Assembly: GCA_003635265.1 (NCBI GenBank)
Contig: PYIZ01000045.1
Span: forward strand, 1 to 64,000
DNA length: 64,000 bases
Source of the DNA: Candidatus Poribacteria bacterium
GTDB lineage: Bacteria; Poribacteria; WGA-4E; PCPOR2b
Direction of reading: 5' to 3'
Of the stretch, positions 34,839 to 43,221 are shown piece by piece. The translations under genes and the position numbers were made by a program. The notes below the pieces were generated by a model that was not told the origin of the DNA, ran no database searches, and worked only from the letters and a program-made list of their open reading frames with translations. Positions within the stretch are counted from its first letter, which is position 1; the number at the start of each line of letters is the position of its first letter.

Positions 34839-34955
34839 TAGGAGTTACGCACTTCAGATTGTAGTTGCTCGATTTATCGGGCATCAAGAGGCATGTTCAA
34901 ACTCCACACCTATCGTAGGCGGGGCATCTGGGTTTCCCCGCATTGGTTCTGACTG
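34839..34955. mobile_element. Truncated copy of the MITE-like element
   Basis: Left end TAGGAGTTACGCA (34839-34851), then a GTAG hairpin (34861-34883) and GTAG plus GCGGGG/CCCCGC (34915-34941), collinear with the full element at 41641. Similarity ends about 34952, before the right terminal repeat, shortly upstream of dnaE. Confidence 0.65.
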
Positions 34956-34984
34956 TTCAATTGCTCATTGGAAGGATACACAAT

Positions 34985-37900
34985 ATGGCAAAATCCGCAT
35001 TTGTTCATCTACACAACCATAGCGAATATAGTTTACTTGATGGTGCTTGTCGAATCCCTGACATGATTGAATGGGCTTACGAAAACAGTGCGCCCGCTGT
35101 CGCGCTCACAGACCACGGCAACATGTTCGGTGCATGGGAGTTCTACACAAAAGCAAAGGACAAAGGCGTCAATCCAATTATTGGCTGTGAAGCGTACGTT
35201 GCCCCCGGCAGCCGCCATGAGCGTGGAAAAAATCAAGGCAGCCCCTACCATCTGACGCTGCTGGCTGAAGATGCAACCGGGTATAAAAACCTTATGAAGC
35301 TTGGGTCCATTGCCTACCTCGAAGGCTTTTACTCAAGACCCCGCATTGATATGGAAATCTTGCGCGAACACCGTGAAGGGATCATTGCCTTGACAGGGTG
35401 TATTCAAGGCTATGTTCCCGCGCTGCTTGCCTCCGATCAGCGCGAAGGGGCGGTGAAAAACTTCCAGATGCTTCAGGACATTATGGGTAAAGATAACCTG
35501 TACGTTGAAGTTCAAAATCACGGCATCCCCGAAGAAGCGCGTGCCTACCCTGTGATGGTTGAACTTGCCAAGGAACATAACCTACCGCTTGTCGGAACAA
35601 ATGATTGCCATTACCTCAATAGCACCGACCACACAATGCACGATGTGCTGTTATGTATTCAGATGAAACGTGCGGTGAAGGAAGAGGACCGCATGAGGTT
35701 CCTGAATCAGTTTTACTTCAAGAATAATGATGAGATGCACAAAGCCTTAGCGGAGTTCCCACCTGAAGCGATTACTAACACAATTGAGATTGCCAATCGC
35801 TGTCAGCTGAAACTCGATTACGGCGAGCATATCATGCCGAAATACGAAGTCCCTGAAGGTTATACAGCGGACTCATACCTCAGCAAGCTATGTTATGACG
35901 CGCTGAAGAAAAAATATGGTGACCTTTCGACCGAGATGAGGGAACGGCTCGAGTATGAACTTGATATTATCCAAAAAACAGGTTATGCTGGCTATCTGCT
36001 GATTGTGTGGGATTATGTCAATTTCGCCCGCGAACGCGGGTTCCCGCTCAACGCGCGTGGCTCGGCAGGTGGCAGTTTAGCACTCTTCGCGCTCAGTGTT
36101 ACGACGTTTGAACCGATGAAATATGACTGTATGTTCGAGCGGTTCCTGAACCTTGACCGGATCAGTATGCCCGATATTGACATCGACTTTGGAGATGAAC
36201 ATCGCAAGATTGTTATTGATTACCTGACCGAGAAGTACGGGGCGGAGTGTGTCGGACAGGTGGCAACATTCAGTACCTTTGGTGCGAAAGCCGCTGTCGC
36301 AGATGTCGGTAGAGCGCTCGATGTGCCGGTGCAGGATGTTCGGCGAGTGACGCAACTCGTTCCTACCATTCCCGGTGTGACGCTTGACGAGTCACTAGAA
36401 GATGTTCCCCAACTTCGTGAGGTCGCCGAAGCCCCGGAAAATAGCGAAATGATGGACATCGCCAAATCGATTGAGGGCATGAAGCGGCACGTCTCGATCC
36501 ATGCCTGCGGGGTGGTGCTATCGAACGGTCCGTTGACCGACTACGTCCCCCTCTTCAAGGATAAGAATGACCGCATTGCAACACAATTTGATCTCAAAAT
36601 GCTTGAAGATGTCGGTATGGTTAAATTCGACTTCCTCGGTCTGCGGACTTTGAGCGAGGTTTACGACTGCCTTGCACGAATTAAGACGAATCACAGTGTC
36701 GAACTCTCGCTTGAGGAGATCCCATTCGATGACGAAAAAACGTATGGCCTTATCAGCCACGGACTCGTTGGAGGGCTCTTTCAGTTGGAAACCTCGCCGG
36801 GAATGCGCCGCGTCATCATGCAGATTAAACCGGACAACTTTGAGGACTTTATCCCCATTCCCGCGCTCTACCGCCCCGGGCCCCTTGACAGCGGTATGAT
36901 GGATAGTTTCATCCGTAGAAAACTGAAGGTTGAAAAGGTACAATATTTGCACCCAACCCTCGAAGATGCACTGAAGAACACCTATGGTGTATGCATCTAT
37001 CAGGAACAGGTGATGCAGATCGCACGAGACATGGCTAATTTTACGCTGGGTGAGGCGGATGTCCTCCGCGATGCGATGGGCAAGAAAAAGATGGATGTCC
37101 TCAAAATGCAGCGTGAAAAATTCATCGAAGGCGCGGTAGCCAATAACATTAAGGCGGAAGATGCCGAAAAAGTTTTCACGTACCTCGAACCCTTTGGTCG
37201 ATACGCGTTTAATCGATCGCATACAGTTGCCTACGCGATCCTCTCCTATCAAACCGCTTACCTCAAGACGCACTATCCGCGTGAGTTTATGGCGTCGATG
37301 ATGACCGGCGAATCTGCCGACAGCGACAAGATTAGAAAATACATCGCTGAATGTAGCGAACTGTCGGCATACCTCGAAACGCCAATCCAAGTCCTGCCGC
37401 CGGACATTAGCAGCAGTAGCAAGGATTTCACCGTCGTCGGCGACGACATCCGGTTCGGTCTCTCTGCGGTAAAAAATGTCAGCGACATCGCGCTCGAAGC
37501 GATTGTCAAGGCGCGGGAGCAGGAGGGTTCGTTCAAGTCACTCCAAGACTTCTGCGAACGGGTCGATACAAAAGTGGTCAATAAACGCGCAATTGAAAGT
37601 CTGATTATGGCGGGTGCGTTTGATGCGCTTGATGGACATCGAGCGCAACAACTGGAAAGCCTTGAGCAGATCATGAAAGTGGCTCAAAGTACCCAGCAAG
37701 ACAGGGAAAAGGGACAAATGGGACTTTTTGGCGCAGCTGAAGAGATGCCAATGACGCAGGTCGAACTGGCTGATGCGCCCGAATGGTCACATGCCGATAT
37801 ACTGAGGAATGAAAAAGAACAACTCGGCTTCTATCTCTCTGGCCACCCGCTGGAGCAGTATGACGACATTATGAAATACTATACTACCGTGACCTCCCAA

Positions 37901-38512
37901 ACACTTGGCGAGCCTGCTAGCGGGACGGAGGTATATGCCGCCGGTCAACTTGTCTCCGTCCGTCTTACGAAAACGAAGAAGGGCGATCCGATGGCAATTC
38001 TCGTTGTTGAGGATCTGGAAGGCACTACGGATGTTGTTGTTTTCCCGGAAGCCTACAAGCAGTCACGCGATGCAATAGAGGAGGACGCGGTGGTATGGAT
38101 TCGGGGTAACGTCGGCGAAAATCGACGGCGAAATGGCAGCGGTGATGACGAAATAGAGGAGGACACCCATCAGATTCTAGCAGAAGAGATCTTGCCCATT
38201 GATGCGGTTGTCGAGCGATTAACATCAGCGGTGGAAGTCACGATCTCCGAAAGCGATGCGACTGATCAACAAAAGCTGGATACACTGCGGGATATCTGCC
38301 TTCGTGCGAAGGGCGACCGCGATCTTATCCTACGTCTCCTTACTCCCAAATATGGTGAGGTTATCGCACAGTGCAGCGCACGCCACAACATTGCATATCC
38401 GTCTCAAACGGTGTCGGAAATTGAAGCACTCTTCGGCAGCGACTCCGTTAAGCCGAGCAACCGCACTACCCGCGTTGGAGAGAAGACCTCGTCAATGAGT
38501 TATGTCGGATAG
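34985..38512 (+). CDS. dnaE: DNA polymerase III alpha subunit DnaE
   Basis: 1175 residues from ATG 34985, with GGAAGGA upstream; the longer in-frame start at 34943 lies in the repeat. N-terminal PHP domain (FVHLHNHSEYSLLDG, LTDHGNMFG), the catalytic aspartates in MPDIDIDFGDEHR (about 395-407), a second palm Asp region with ALYRPGPLDSGM, helix-hairpin-helix, and an OB-fold near 985-1060 (EVYAAGQLVSVRLTKTKKGD). This is the replicative DnaE1 type. The extreme C-terminus after about 1150 is short and Ser/Thr-rich. Housekeeping gene set among repeats. Confidence 0.97.
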   Translation: MAKSAFVHLHNHSEYSLLDGACRIPDMIEWAYENSAPAVALTDHGNMFGAWEFYTKAKDKGVNPIIGCEAYVAPGSRHERGKNQGSPYHLTLLAEDATGYKNLMKLGSIAYLEGFYSRPRIDMEILREHREGIIALTGCIQGYVPALLASDQREGAVKNFQMLQDIMGKDNLYVEVQNHGIPEEARAYPVMVELAKEHNLPLVGTNDCHYLNSTDHTMHDVLLCIQMKRAVKEEDRMRFLNQFYFKNNDEMHKALAEFPPEAITNTIEIANRCQLKLDYGEHIMPKYEVPEGYTADSYLSKLCYDALKKKYGDLSTEMRERLEYELDIIQKTGYAGYLLIVWDYVNFARERGFPLNARGSAGGSLALFALSVTTFEPMKYDCMFERFLNLDRISMPDIDIDFGDEHRKIVIDYLTEKYGAECVGQVATFSTFGAKAAVADVGRALDVPVQDVRRVTQLVPTIPGVTLDESLEDVPQLREVAEAPENSEMMDIAKSIEGMKRHVSIHACGVVLSNGPLTDYVPLFKDKNDRIATQFDLKMLEDVGMVKFDFLGLRTLSEVYDCLARIKTNHSVELSLEEIPFDDEKTYGLISHGLVGGLFQLETSPGMRRVIMQIKPDNFEDFIPIPALYRPGPLDSGMMDSFIRRKLKVEKVQYLHPTLEDALKNTYGVCIYQEQVMQIARDMANFTLGEADVLRDAMGKKKMDVLKMQREKFIEGAVANNIKAEDAEKVFTYLEPFGRYAFNRSHTVAYAILSYQTAYLKTHYPREFMASMMTGESADSDKIRKYIAECSELSAYLETPIQVLPPDISSSSKDFTVVGDDIRFGLSAVKNVSDIALEAIVKAREQEGSFKSLQDFCERVDTKVVNKRAIESLIMAGAFDALDGHRAQQLESLEQIMKVAQSTQQDREKGQMGLFGAAEEMPMTQVELADAPEWSHADILRNEKEQLGFYLSGHPLEQYDDIMKYYTTVTSQTLGEPASGTEVYAAGQLVSVRLTKTKKGDPMAILVVEDLEGTTDVVVFPEAYKQSRDAIEEDAVVWIRGNVGENRRRNGSGDDEIEEDTHQILAEEILPIDAVVERLTSAVEVTISESDATDQQKLDTLRDICLRAKGDRDLILRLLTPKYGEVIAQCSARHNIAYPSQTVSEIEALFGSDSVKPSNRTTRVGEKTSSMSYVG

Positions 38513-38566
38513 GCTGTAGCAGTACAAAGGTGCGATTGAGTTTTTCATACGCATTTTACCAAGAGT

Positions 38567-38700
38567 AGCTCATGTTAGGAAATCGTGCAACAGAAACCGG
38601 TTTAGTTCATTGGTTCATTAGTACATTAGTTCATTTTTCACGCTTTACGCATCACGTTTCACGCGTTTAGTGTTTTGTGCTTTCTTTTTAACATGGGTTC
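38567..38700. repeat. GCTCATGTTAGG box, 8-bp and 7-bp arrays
   Basis: AGCTCATGTTAGGAAATCGT (from 38567) continues to CAGAAACCGG. Then an 8-bp array with TTCATTGG, TTCATTAG and ACATTAGT units (38602-38637) and a 7-bp array TTACGCATCACGTTTCACGC (38636-38668). A trailing TTTTAACATGGG repeat fragment contains an ATG (38693) in frame with the next gene. Confidence 0.75.
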
Positions 38701-38713
38701 CAAGGACCATCCA

Positions 38714-39571
38714 ATGGCTGTTGTTCCAAGAATTATCGAAGAAGAGCTGCGCTTCAAATTCTATAGCGGAGAAGCATTTTTCCTCGCCTATAATAGGGGC
38801 AATACCCAATACGGCGATATGTACAAATCGCGTCCCGATTTCTACCCTGTTTATTCTCCGAGCGGACGCGAAGTGACATCTACCTGTGCCTACCGCTATA
38901 ATCATCATAAGTCGATTTTTATCGGTCATGCGGACGTGAATGGCATTAACTTCTTCCATGATAACAATCCGACCCGATTAGACCTCGGTGATATTGTCTT
39001 GGAAAAAAGCCACCATGAGATTGATGAAAGTGGTATTCACGTCATGACGCATAACGGTTGGATAACGAAGGCAGGTGTTCGTCTGTTGGAGGAGGAACGC
39101 AACTTCACAGTTATTTCCGGTGAGGCAGCTCACATCATTGACTTGACAAGTACACTGATTGCGAGTCAAACGGATCTAACATTTGCACAAGATAACCACT
39201 CATTTCTCGGTGTGCGCGTTGCTGATACGATCGATGTGGAAGACGGGGGAACAATCCTCAACGCCAATGGTCAACGCAACGAGGAAGAGGCGATGGGACA
39301 GTCTGCCGATTGGACGGACTACAGCGGAGTTGTTGCCGGTAAAACAGTCGGTGTTACGCTGATGAACCACCCATCAAATCCGCCTTCGGCATTTTTTACA
39401 CGGAATTACGGTACATTTCTAACGAACTTCACTTTGCTGGACCAGTACCAACTTTCCCGTGGTGAACAGCTGACGCAACGGTTTCGCATTTTCATTCACG
39501 AGGGTGATGCGGTTGAAGCCAACGTTAAGGCGTGCTACAATCAGTTCGTTGAAACACCGCCGCGTTGGTAA
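38714..39571 (+). CDS. DUF6807 (PmoA-like) family protein
   Basis: 285 residues from ATG 38714, with AAGGA seven bases before; the ATG at 38693 is repeat-derived. ALF-type beta-rich protein with YSPSGREVTS, HHKSIFIGHADVNGINFF and GVTLMNHPSNPPSAFFTRNYG, matching the family annotated as PmoA-related or DUF6807, common beside Gfo/Idh genes in sugar-degrading bacteria. Methane oxidation is not implied. Enzymatic activity unknown. Confidence 0.75.
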   Translation: MAVVPRIIEEELRFKFYSGEAFFLAYNRGNTQYGDMYKSRPDFYPVYSPSGREVTSTCAYRYNHHKSIFIGHADVNGINFFHDNNPTRLDLGDIVLEKSHHEIDESGIHVMTHNGWITKAGVRLLEEERNFTVISGEAAHIIDLTSTLIASQTDLTFAQDNHSFLGVRVADTIDVEDGGTILNANGQRNEEEAMGQSADWTDYSGVVAGKTVGVTLMNHPSNPPSAFFTRNYGTFLTNFTLLDQYQLSRGEQLTQRFRIFIHEGDAVEANVKACYNQFVETPPRW

Positions 39572-39577
39572 GTAGTC

Positions 39578-39712
39578 TTTTGTACCATCCCGATTCTATC
39601 GGGATGATCCAGTCCGCAAACTAACAGTTTGCGCTACATTACTCCTTGCTCCAGAGGAGCGTAATGGACAGGGAGAATTGTTTCAGTGAACCAATGAACT
39701 AATGAACTTAAT
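39578..39712. repeat. ATCCCGAT hairpin, CGCAAACT palindrome and 8-bp array
   Basis: GTACCATCCCGATTCTATCG with its hairpin, then CGCAAACT/AGTTTGCG (39616-39634), then AATGAACT/AATGAACC-type units (39685-39712). The first two modules are also at 229-440, where extra DNA separates the two halves of the second. Confidence 0.7.
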
Positions 39713-39727
39713 AACTAGGTCTCGACC

Positions 39728-40702
39728 ATGCCTCTAGAAGCTCAAGTACAGCAGTTTAAGGAAAACTTCAGCCGAGTGCAGGCAGAGATCCACAAGCGCA
39801 TCGTTGGGCAAGATGACGTAATTGAAGGCGTATTACTTTGCCTTTTTGCCAATGGACATGCGCTCCTTGAAGGTGTCCCCGGCTTAGGCAAGACGCAGTT
39901 GATTCATACCCTGAGCGAGGCACTCAGTTTATCGTTTAACCGGATTCAGTTTACGCCGGACATGATGCCGTCGGACATCACAGGGACAATGCTCCTTGTC
40001 GAAGACACCCAAGGGCGAAAGCAATTTGAATTTCAGCAGGGACCCATATTTGCACAGATTATCCTTGCAGACGAAATTAACCGGGCAACACCCCGAACAC
40101 AATCTGCCCTGCTAGAAGCGATGCAGGAGCGCACCGTGAGCGTGGCACGGACGAGCTATAAACTGGAAGAACCGTTCTGTGTGCTTGCGACTCAGAATCC
40201 TATTGAGATGGACGGAACGTACCGCTTGCCAGAGGCACAACTGGATCGATTTCTGTTCAAACTCCAGATTACCTTTCCAGACGAAGATGAGCTTGGTGAG
40301 ATCCTACGGCGAACAACATCGGAGGTGGAGACCTCTATTGAAAAGATTAGTGATGCAGAAACGATTCAGTCAATGCGCCAGCTCGTCCGGCGTGTGCTGA
40401 TCGCCGAACATGTGGAACGCTATATCATTCAACTTATCCGTGCGACGCACCCAGACAATCCCAACAGTCCTGAGATGACAAGGCAGTATGTTGAATTGGG
40501 TGCGAGTATTCGTGGGCTGCAAGCGATTACATTGACAGCGAAGATCAAGGCGTTACTTGATGGACGTTACAATGTTGCTTTTGGAGACGTACAATCGGTT
40601 GCACTGCCAGCCTTACGCCACCGCATCATTTTGAACTTTGAAGGCGAAGGGGAAGGCCTCCAAACTGATGATATTATTAAGCATATTATGAGTTCCTTAT
40701 AA
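39728..40702 (+). CDS. MoxR-family AAA+ ATPase
   Basis: 324 residues, normal family length. Walker A EGVPGLGKTQ (about 48-57), Walker B ILADEINRATPRTQ (about 112), sensor I ATQNPIEMDGTYRLPEAQLDRF (about 155-176). MoxR chaperone-like ATPases usually work with DUF58/VWA partners, which are not adjacent here; ftsX follows after 46 bases instead. Confidence 0.93.
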   Translation: MPLEAQVQQFKENFSRVQAEIHKRIVGQDDVIEGVLLCLFANGHALLEGVPGLGKTQLIHTLSEALSLSFNRIQFTPDMMPSDITGTMLLVEDTQGRKQFEFQQGPIFAQIILADEINRATPRTQSALLEAMQERTVSVARTSYKLEEPFCVLATQNPIEMDGTYRLPEAQLDRFLFKLQITFPDEDELGEILRRTTSEVETSIEKISDAETIQSMRQLVRRVLIAEHVERYIIQLIRATHPDNPNSPEMTRQYVELGASIRGLQAITLTAKIKALLDGRYNVAFGDVQSVALPALRHRIILNFEGEGEGLQTDDIIKHIMSSL

Positions 40703-40748
40703 ACTGGTGCAGTTTTTACATTTTACCTATTACTTTTGACATTTATCT

Positions 40749-41597
40749 ATGTGGTACTTATTTGAAGAATCATTTTCCAATATTCGACATGGCGGTTTTG
40801 TTAGTTTCCTAAGTATTGTAATTATCACCCTGACAGTCGCAATCGGGAGTGCATTAATCCTAATTGGTAACTATCTACGCGAGGAAATTGAAGGCCTTAA
40901 AGACAAAGCAGCGGTTATCGTTTTCCTTAAGGACAGTGTCGGTGAGTCCCAAGGGCGGGAATTTCGCAGCCAAATTGAGAAGATCGATTGGGCTGCAACA
41001 GTGACTTATGTTTCTAAAGAGGAAGCCCTTGCCCGAGGTGAGGAGATGTTTGGTGAACTTGGAAAGACCCTCACAGCGGGATTTGCAGATAGCAATCCAT
41101 TCCCTGCCTCGCTGGAGATTTATATCAGAGATACGTTAATACCTCCGGAAAAATTGTTGCAGCATGTCTCTCAGATTGAGTCCTTTAGCCAAGTGGAGGA
41201 CGTCAAATATGAGCAGGAGGCCTCTGAATTTATCCGCAAGGTGGAGACGGTACTTCTGGGGTTAGGCGGATTGATGGGTGGAGCTTCGGTGATTATCGTC
41301 TGCTTTTCAATTATGTTGACCGCTTACTTTCGTCGTGAAGAGATCCGAGTCATGAGACTAGTTGGGGCGACCTACTGGTATATCCGTGTCCCGCTTATTG
41401 CCCAAGGGGTGTTTCTAGGATTTATCGGGAGTTTATCTGGGATAGTTAGTTTTTACACGCTATTTCGCATATTTGTGCCGCGAATTAGTGATGTACAGTT
41501 CATTCCGTTAGATCAGATCGGTCTGATTATACTCGGAGGCATTCTGCTTGGATTGCTCGGCAGTATTGCACCGATACGCAGATATGTAAACGTCTAG
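40749..41597 (+). CDS. ftsX: Cell-division permease-like protein FtsX
   Basis: 282 residues. One N-terminal membrane helix (about 20-42), an extracytoplasmic domain (about 43-165) with VIVFLKD and YVSKEEAL, then three helices (about 168-190, 212-238, 252-277) with the MRLVGATYWYIRVP segment. This is the classic FtsX layout. It normally pairs with the ATPase FtsE from an adjacent gene; none is here. Together they control peptidoglycan hydrolases at division. Confidence 0.9.
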   Translation: MWYLFEESFSNIRHGGFVSFLSIVIITLTVAIGSALILIGNYLREEIEGLKDKAAVIVFLKDSVGESQGREFRSQIEKIDWAATVTYVSKEEALARGEEMFGELGKTLTAGFADSNPFPASLEIYIRDTLIPPEKLLQHVSQIESFSQVEDVKYEQEASEFIRKVETVLLGLGGLMGGASVIIVCFSIMLTAYFRREEIRVMRLVGATYWYIRVPLIAQGVFLGFIGSLSGIVSFYTLFRIFVPRISDVQFIPLDQIGLIILGGILLGLLGSIAPIRRYVNV

Positions 41598-41896
41598 GGA
41601 CCTAAGTTTGCGATAATAAACTGCTAGTTTCGAATATAAATGGAGCTTACGCATCTACTATTGTAGTTGCCCGATTTATCGGGCGTATTGGTGCATAGGC
41701 AGCCCACACCCATCGTAGGCGGGGCATCCCCGGTCACGGACCTACTTTCACCTGTCCCGATTTATCGGGGATTCATCGGAGATCCTCTCGGACTTGCCCC
41801 GCATTGGCGCTGAAGCATCAAACTACAAAACCTCAACCTTCAACTGCGTAAGTCCTAATAAAGTTGGCCGACTGCGTTAGACAAGGAAAAACTTAA
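41598..41896. other. Spacer occupied mainly by a MITE-like element
   Basis: See the element at 41641-41857; the rest is short flanking sequence. No gene is seen. Confidence 0.6.
41641..41857. mobile_element. MITE-like element with terminal repeats and 5-bp target duplication
   Basis: 217 bp. Left end TGGAGCTTACGCA; right end TGCGTAAGTCCTA (complement TAGGACTTACGCA), 10 of 13 positions matching. Flanked by direct ATAAA at 41636-41640 and 41858-41862. The interior carries GTAG hairpins GCCCGAT/ATCGGGC (41669-41684) and the long-range stem GCGGGGCA/TGCCCCGC (41719-41726, 41795-41802). It has no coding capacity. Partial copies lie at 34839 and 20546-20689. Confidence 0.72.
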
Positions 41897-43018
41897 ATGG
41901 CTAAATATCGAGTTGGAGTCATCGGTTGTGGCAGAAAGGGTGGGTCGCACGCGCGTGCGTACGCGCTCAATCCCTTGACTGAAGTCGTTGCCTTTGCTGA
42001 CACCGATTCTGAGAACTTGGAACTGTACTGCCAATACTACGGTGTCCCGGGGTACAGCGACTATCGGGAAATGTTGGAGAAGGAACAGATTGATATCGCT
42101 GCACCTATCCTGCCGGTTCGACCAAACCCGGAGGTCGTCATTGGATGTGCCGAAGCGGGTGTACAGGCGATCCTCTGTGAAAAGCCCATTGCGGCAACAC
42201 TTGCAGATGCGGATCGGATGGTGGCAGCCTGCCAATCGCGGGGAATCAAGTTCGGATCCGGTGATCTAGACCGAAATCTACCACAGTACTGGAAAGCCCT
42301 TGAAATCATCGAGTCAGGCGAGCTTGGTGAGGTCAAAAGCATTGACTTCATAGGCGGGAGCGGCACAGAGATGTCAGGTGGCGGCTGTCAGCTTTTTAGT
42401 CTGATGCGTATGTTCGCCGGAGACGCCGATGTTGCATGGGTGGTTGGCTGGGTCGCCGACGACCCGGAGAGCGATCATGACCAAGGTGTAGCGGGTTATC
42501 TACGTTTCACTAACGGTATTGAAGCCTTTATGCATCGCGAAACCGATGCGAGGGGGCGTGGATTTGAGGTTTCGTGCAGTCGAGGTGTATTCCGCAGCAA
42601 TAATAGTTTGCTCAGCCTGTGGAAAGCGGACGACGTTGTTGATCCATTGATGGGGGCGCCACTCAAAAAGGTGGAGGGCGTGTTTCCCGAAACCAGCGTT
42701 TACGGTAGAATGAGTGGGGACTACGATGAGGACGGCTGGAGATGGCCAGGAGACCGGAACATTGCGAGCGTCCAGTCAATCATTGATGCGCTTGAACAGG
42801 ACATCGAGCCGAGGGGCAGCGGCGACAATGGGCGTAAGGTGCTAGAAATTGCTATCGCGCTACGGGAATCTCACCGACGTGGACACGCACCGGTGAGGCT
42901 GCCTCTTGAAGACCGTAGTCTTAGACTGTTCCCAAAAAGTTCACGGATGGATAACAAAAAGCCTCAAATGGGCAGAGAAACCTACATGCCGCAGATTCAG
43001 GGGAAAAAGCAAATGTAG
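41897..43018 (+). CDS. Gfo/Idh/MocA-family oxidoreductase
   Basis: 373 residues. Rossmann site RVGVIGCGRKGGSHARAYA (about 4-22), ILCEKPIAATLADAD (about 92-106) with the EKP motif, and a substrate domain with GGGCQLFSLMRMFAGD. The basic C-terminal tail (about 345-373) is unusual. Followed by a rho-independent terminator, so it is transcribed as a single gene. Substrate unknown. Confidence 0.87.
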   Translation: MAKYRVGVIGCGRKGGSHARAYALNPLTEVVAFADTDSENLELYCQYYGVPGYSDYREMLEKEQIDIAAPILPVRPNPEVVIGCAEAGVQAILCEKPIAATLADADRMVAACQSRGIKFGSGDLDRNLPQYWKALEIIESGELGEVKSIDFIGGSGTEMSGGGCQLFSLMRMFAGDADVAWVVGWVADDPESDHDQGVAGYLRFTNGIEAFMHRETDARGRGFEVSCSRGVFRSNNSLLSLWKADDVVDPLMGAPLKKVEGVFPETSVYGRMSGDYDEDGWRWPGDRNIASVQSIIDALEQDIEPRGSGDNGRKVLEIAIALRESHRRGHAPVRLPLEDRSLRLFPKSSRMDNKKPQMGRETYMPQIQGKKQM

Positions 43019-43046
43019 ATAACCTCCGACCCCGTCGAAATAATCC

Positions 43047-43078
43047 AGCCCTGTGCGTTGTGCATGGGGCTTTTTTAT
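43047..43078 (+). terminator. Rho-independent terminator
   Basis: AGCCCTGTGC pairs imperfectly with GCATGGGGCT across a short loop and is followed directly by TTTTTT. It lies about 30 bases after the dehydrogenase stop. Confidence 0.75.
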
Positions 43079-43120
43079 TGTCCAAGTTAGTGAAAATCAA
43101 CAGTTATCTGTGTGGAATTA

Positions 43121-43129
43121 TGTTATAAT
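43121..43129 (+). promoter_or_regulatory. Extended -10 promoter element
   Basis: TGTTATAAT gives a TGn extended -10 with a perfect TATAAT (43124-43129), about 93 bases before the PHP hydrolase start. The -35 region is weak. Confidence 0.45.
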
Positions 43130-43221
43130 TCGTGATAGGCGTATTCTGTATTTCTTAACCCTTAAGCCGATGATTGGACTTTCGAAAAGATAACTACAAC
43201 TATCAATTCAAGGAGAAATCA

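Noticed and set aside
36518..37390. 290-residue open frame on the minus strand
   Set aside because: It is wholly antisense to dnaE, has no family-like motifs, and dnaE is certain.
38714..39571. Methane monooxygenase subunit (PmoA)
   Set aside because: The PmoA label of this DUF is historical; the protein has no membrane helices or copper-site pattern of particulate methane monooxygenase.
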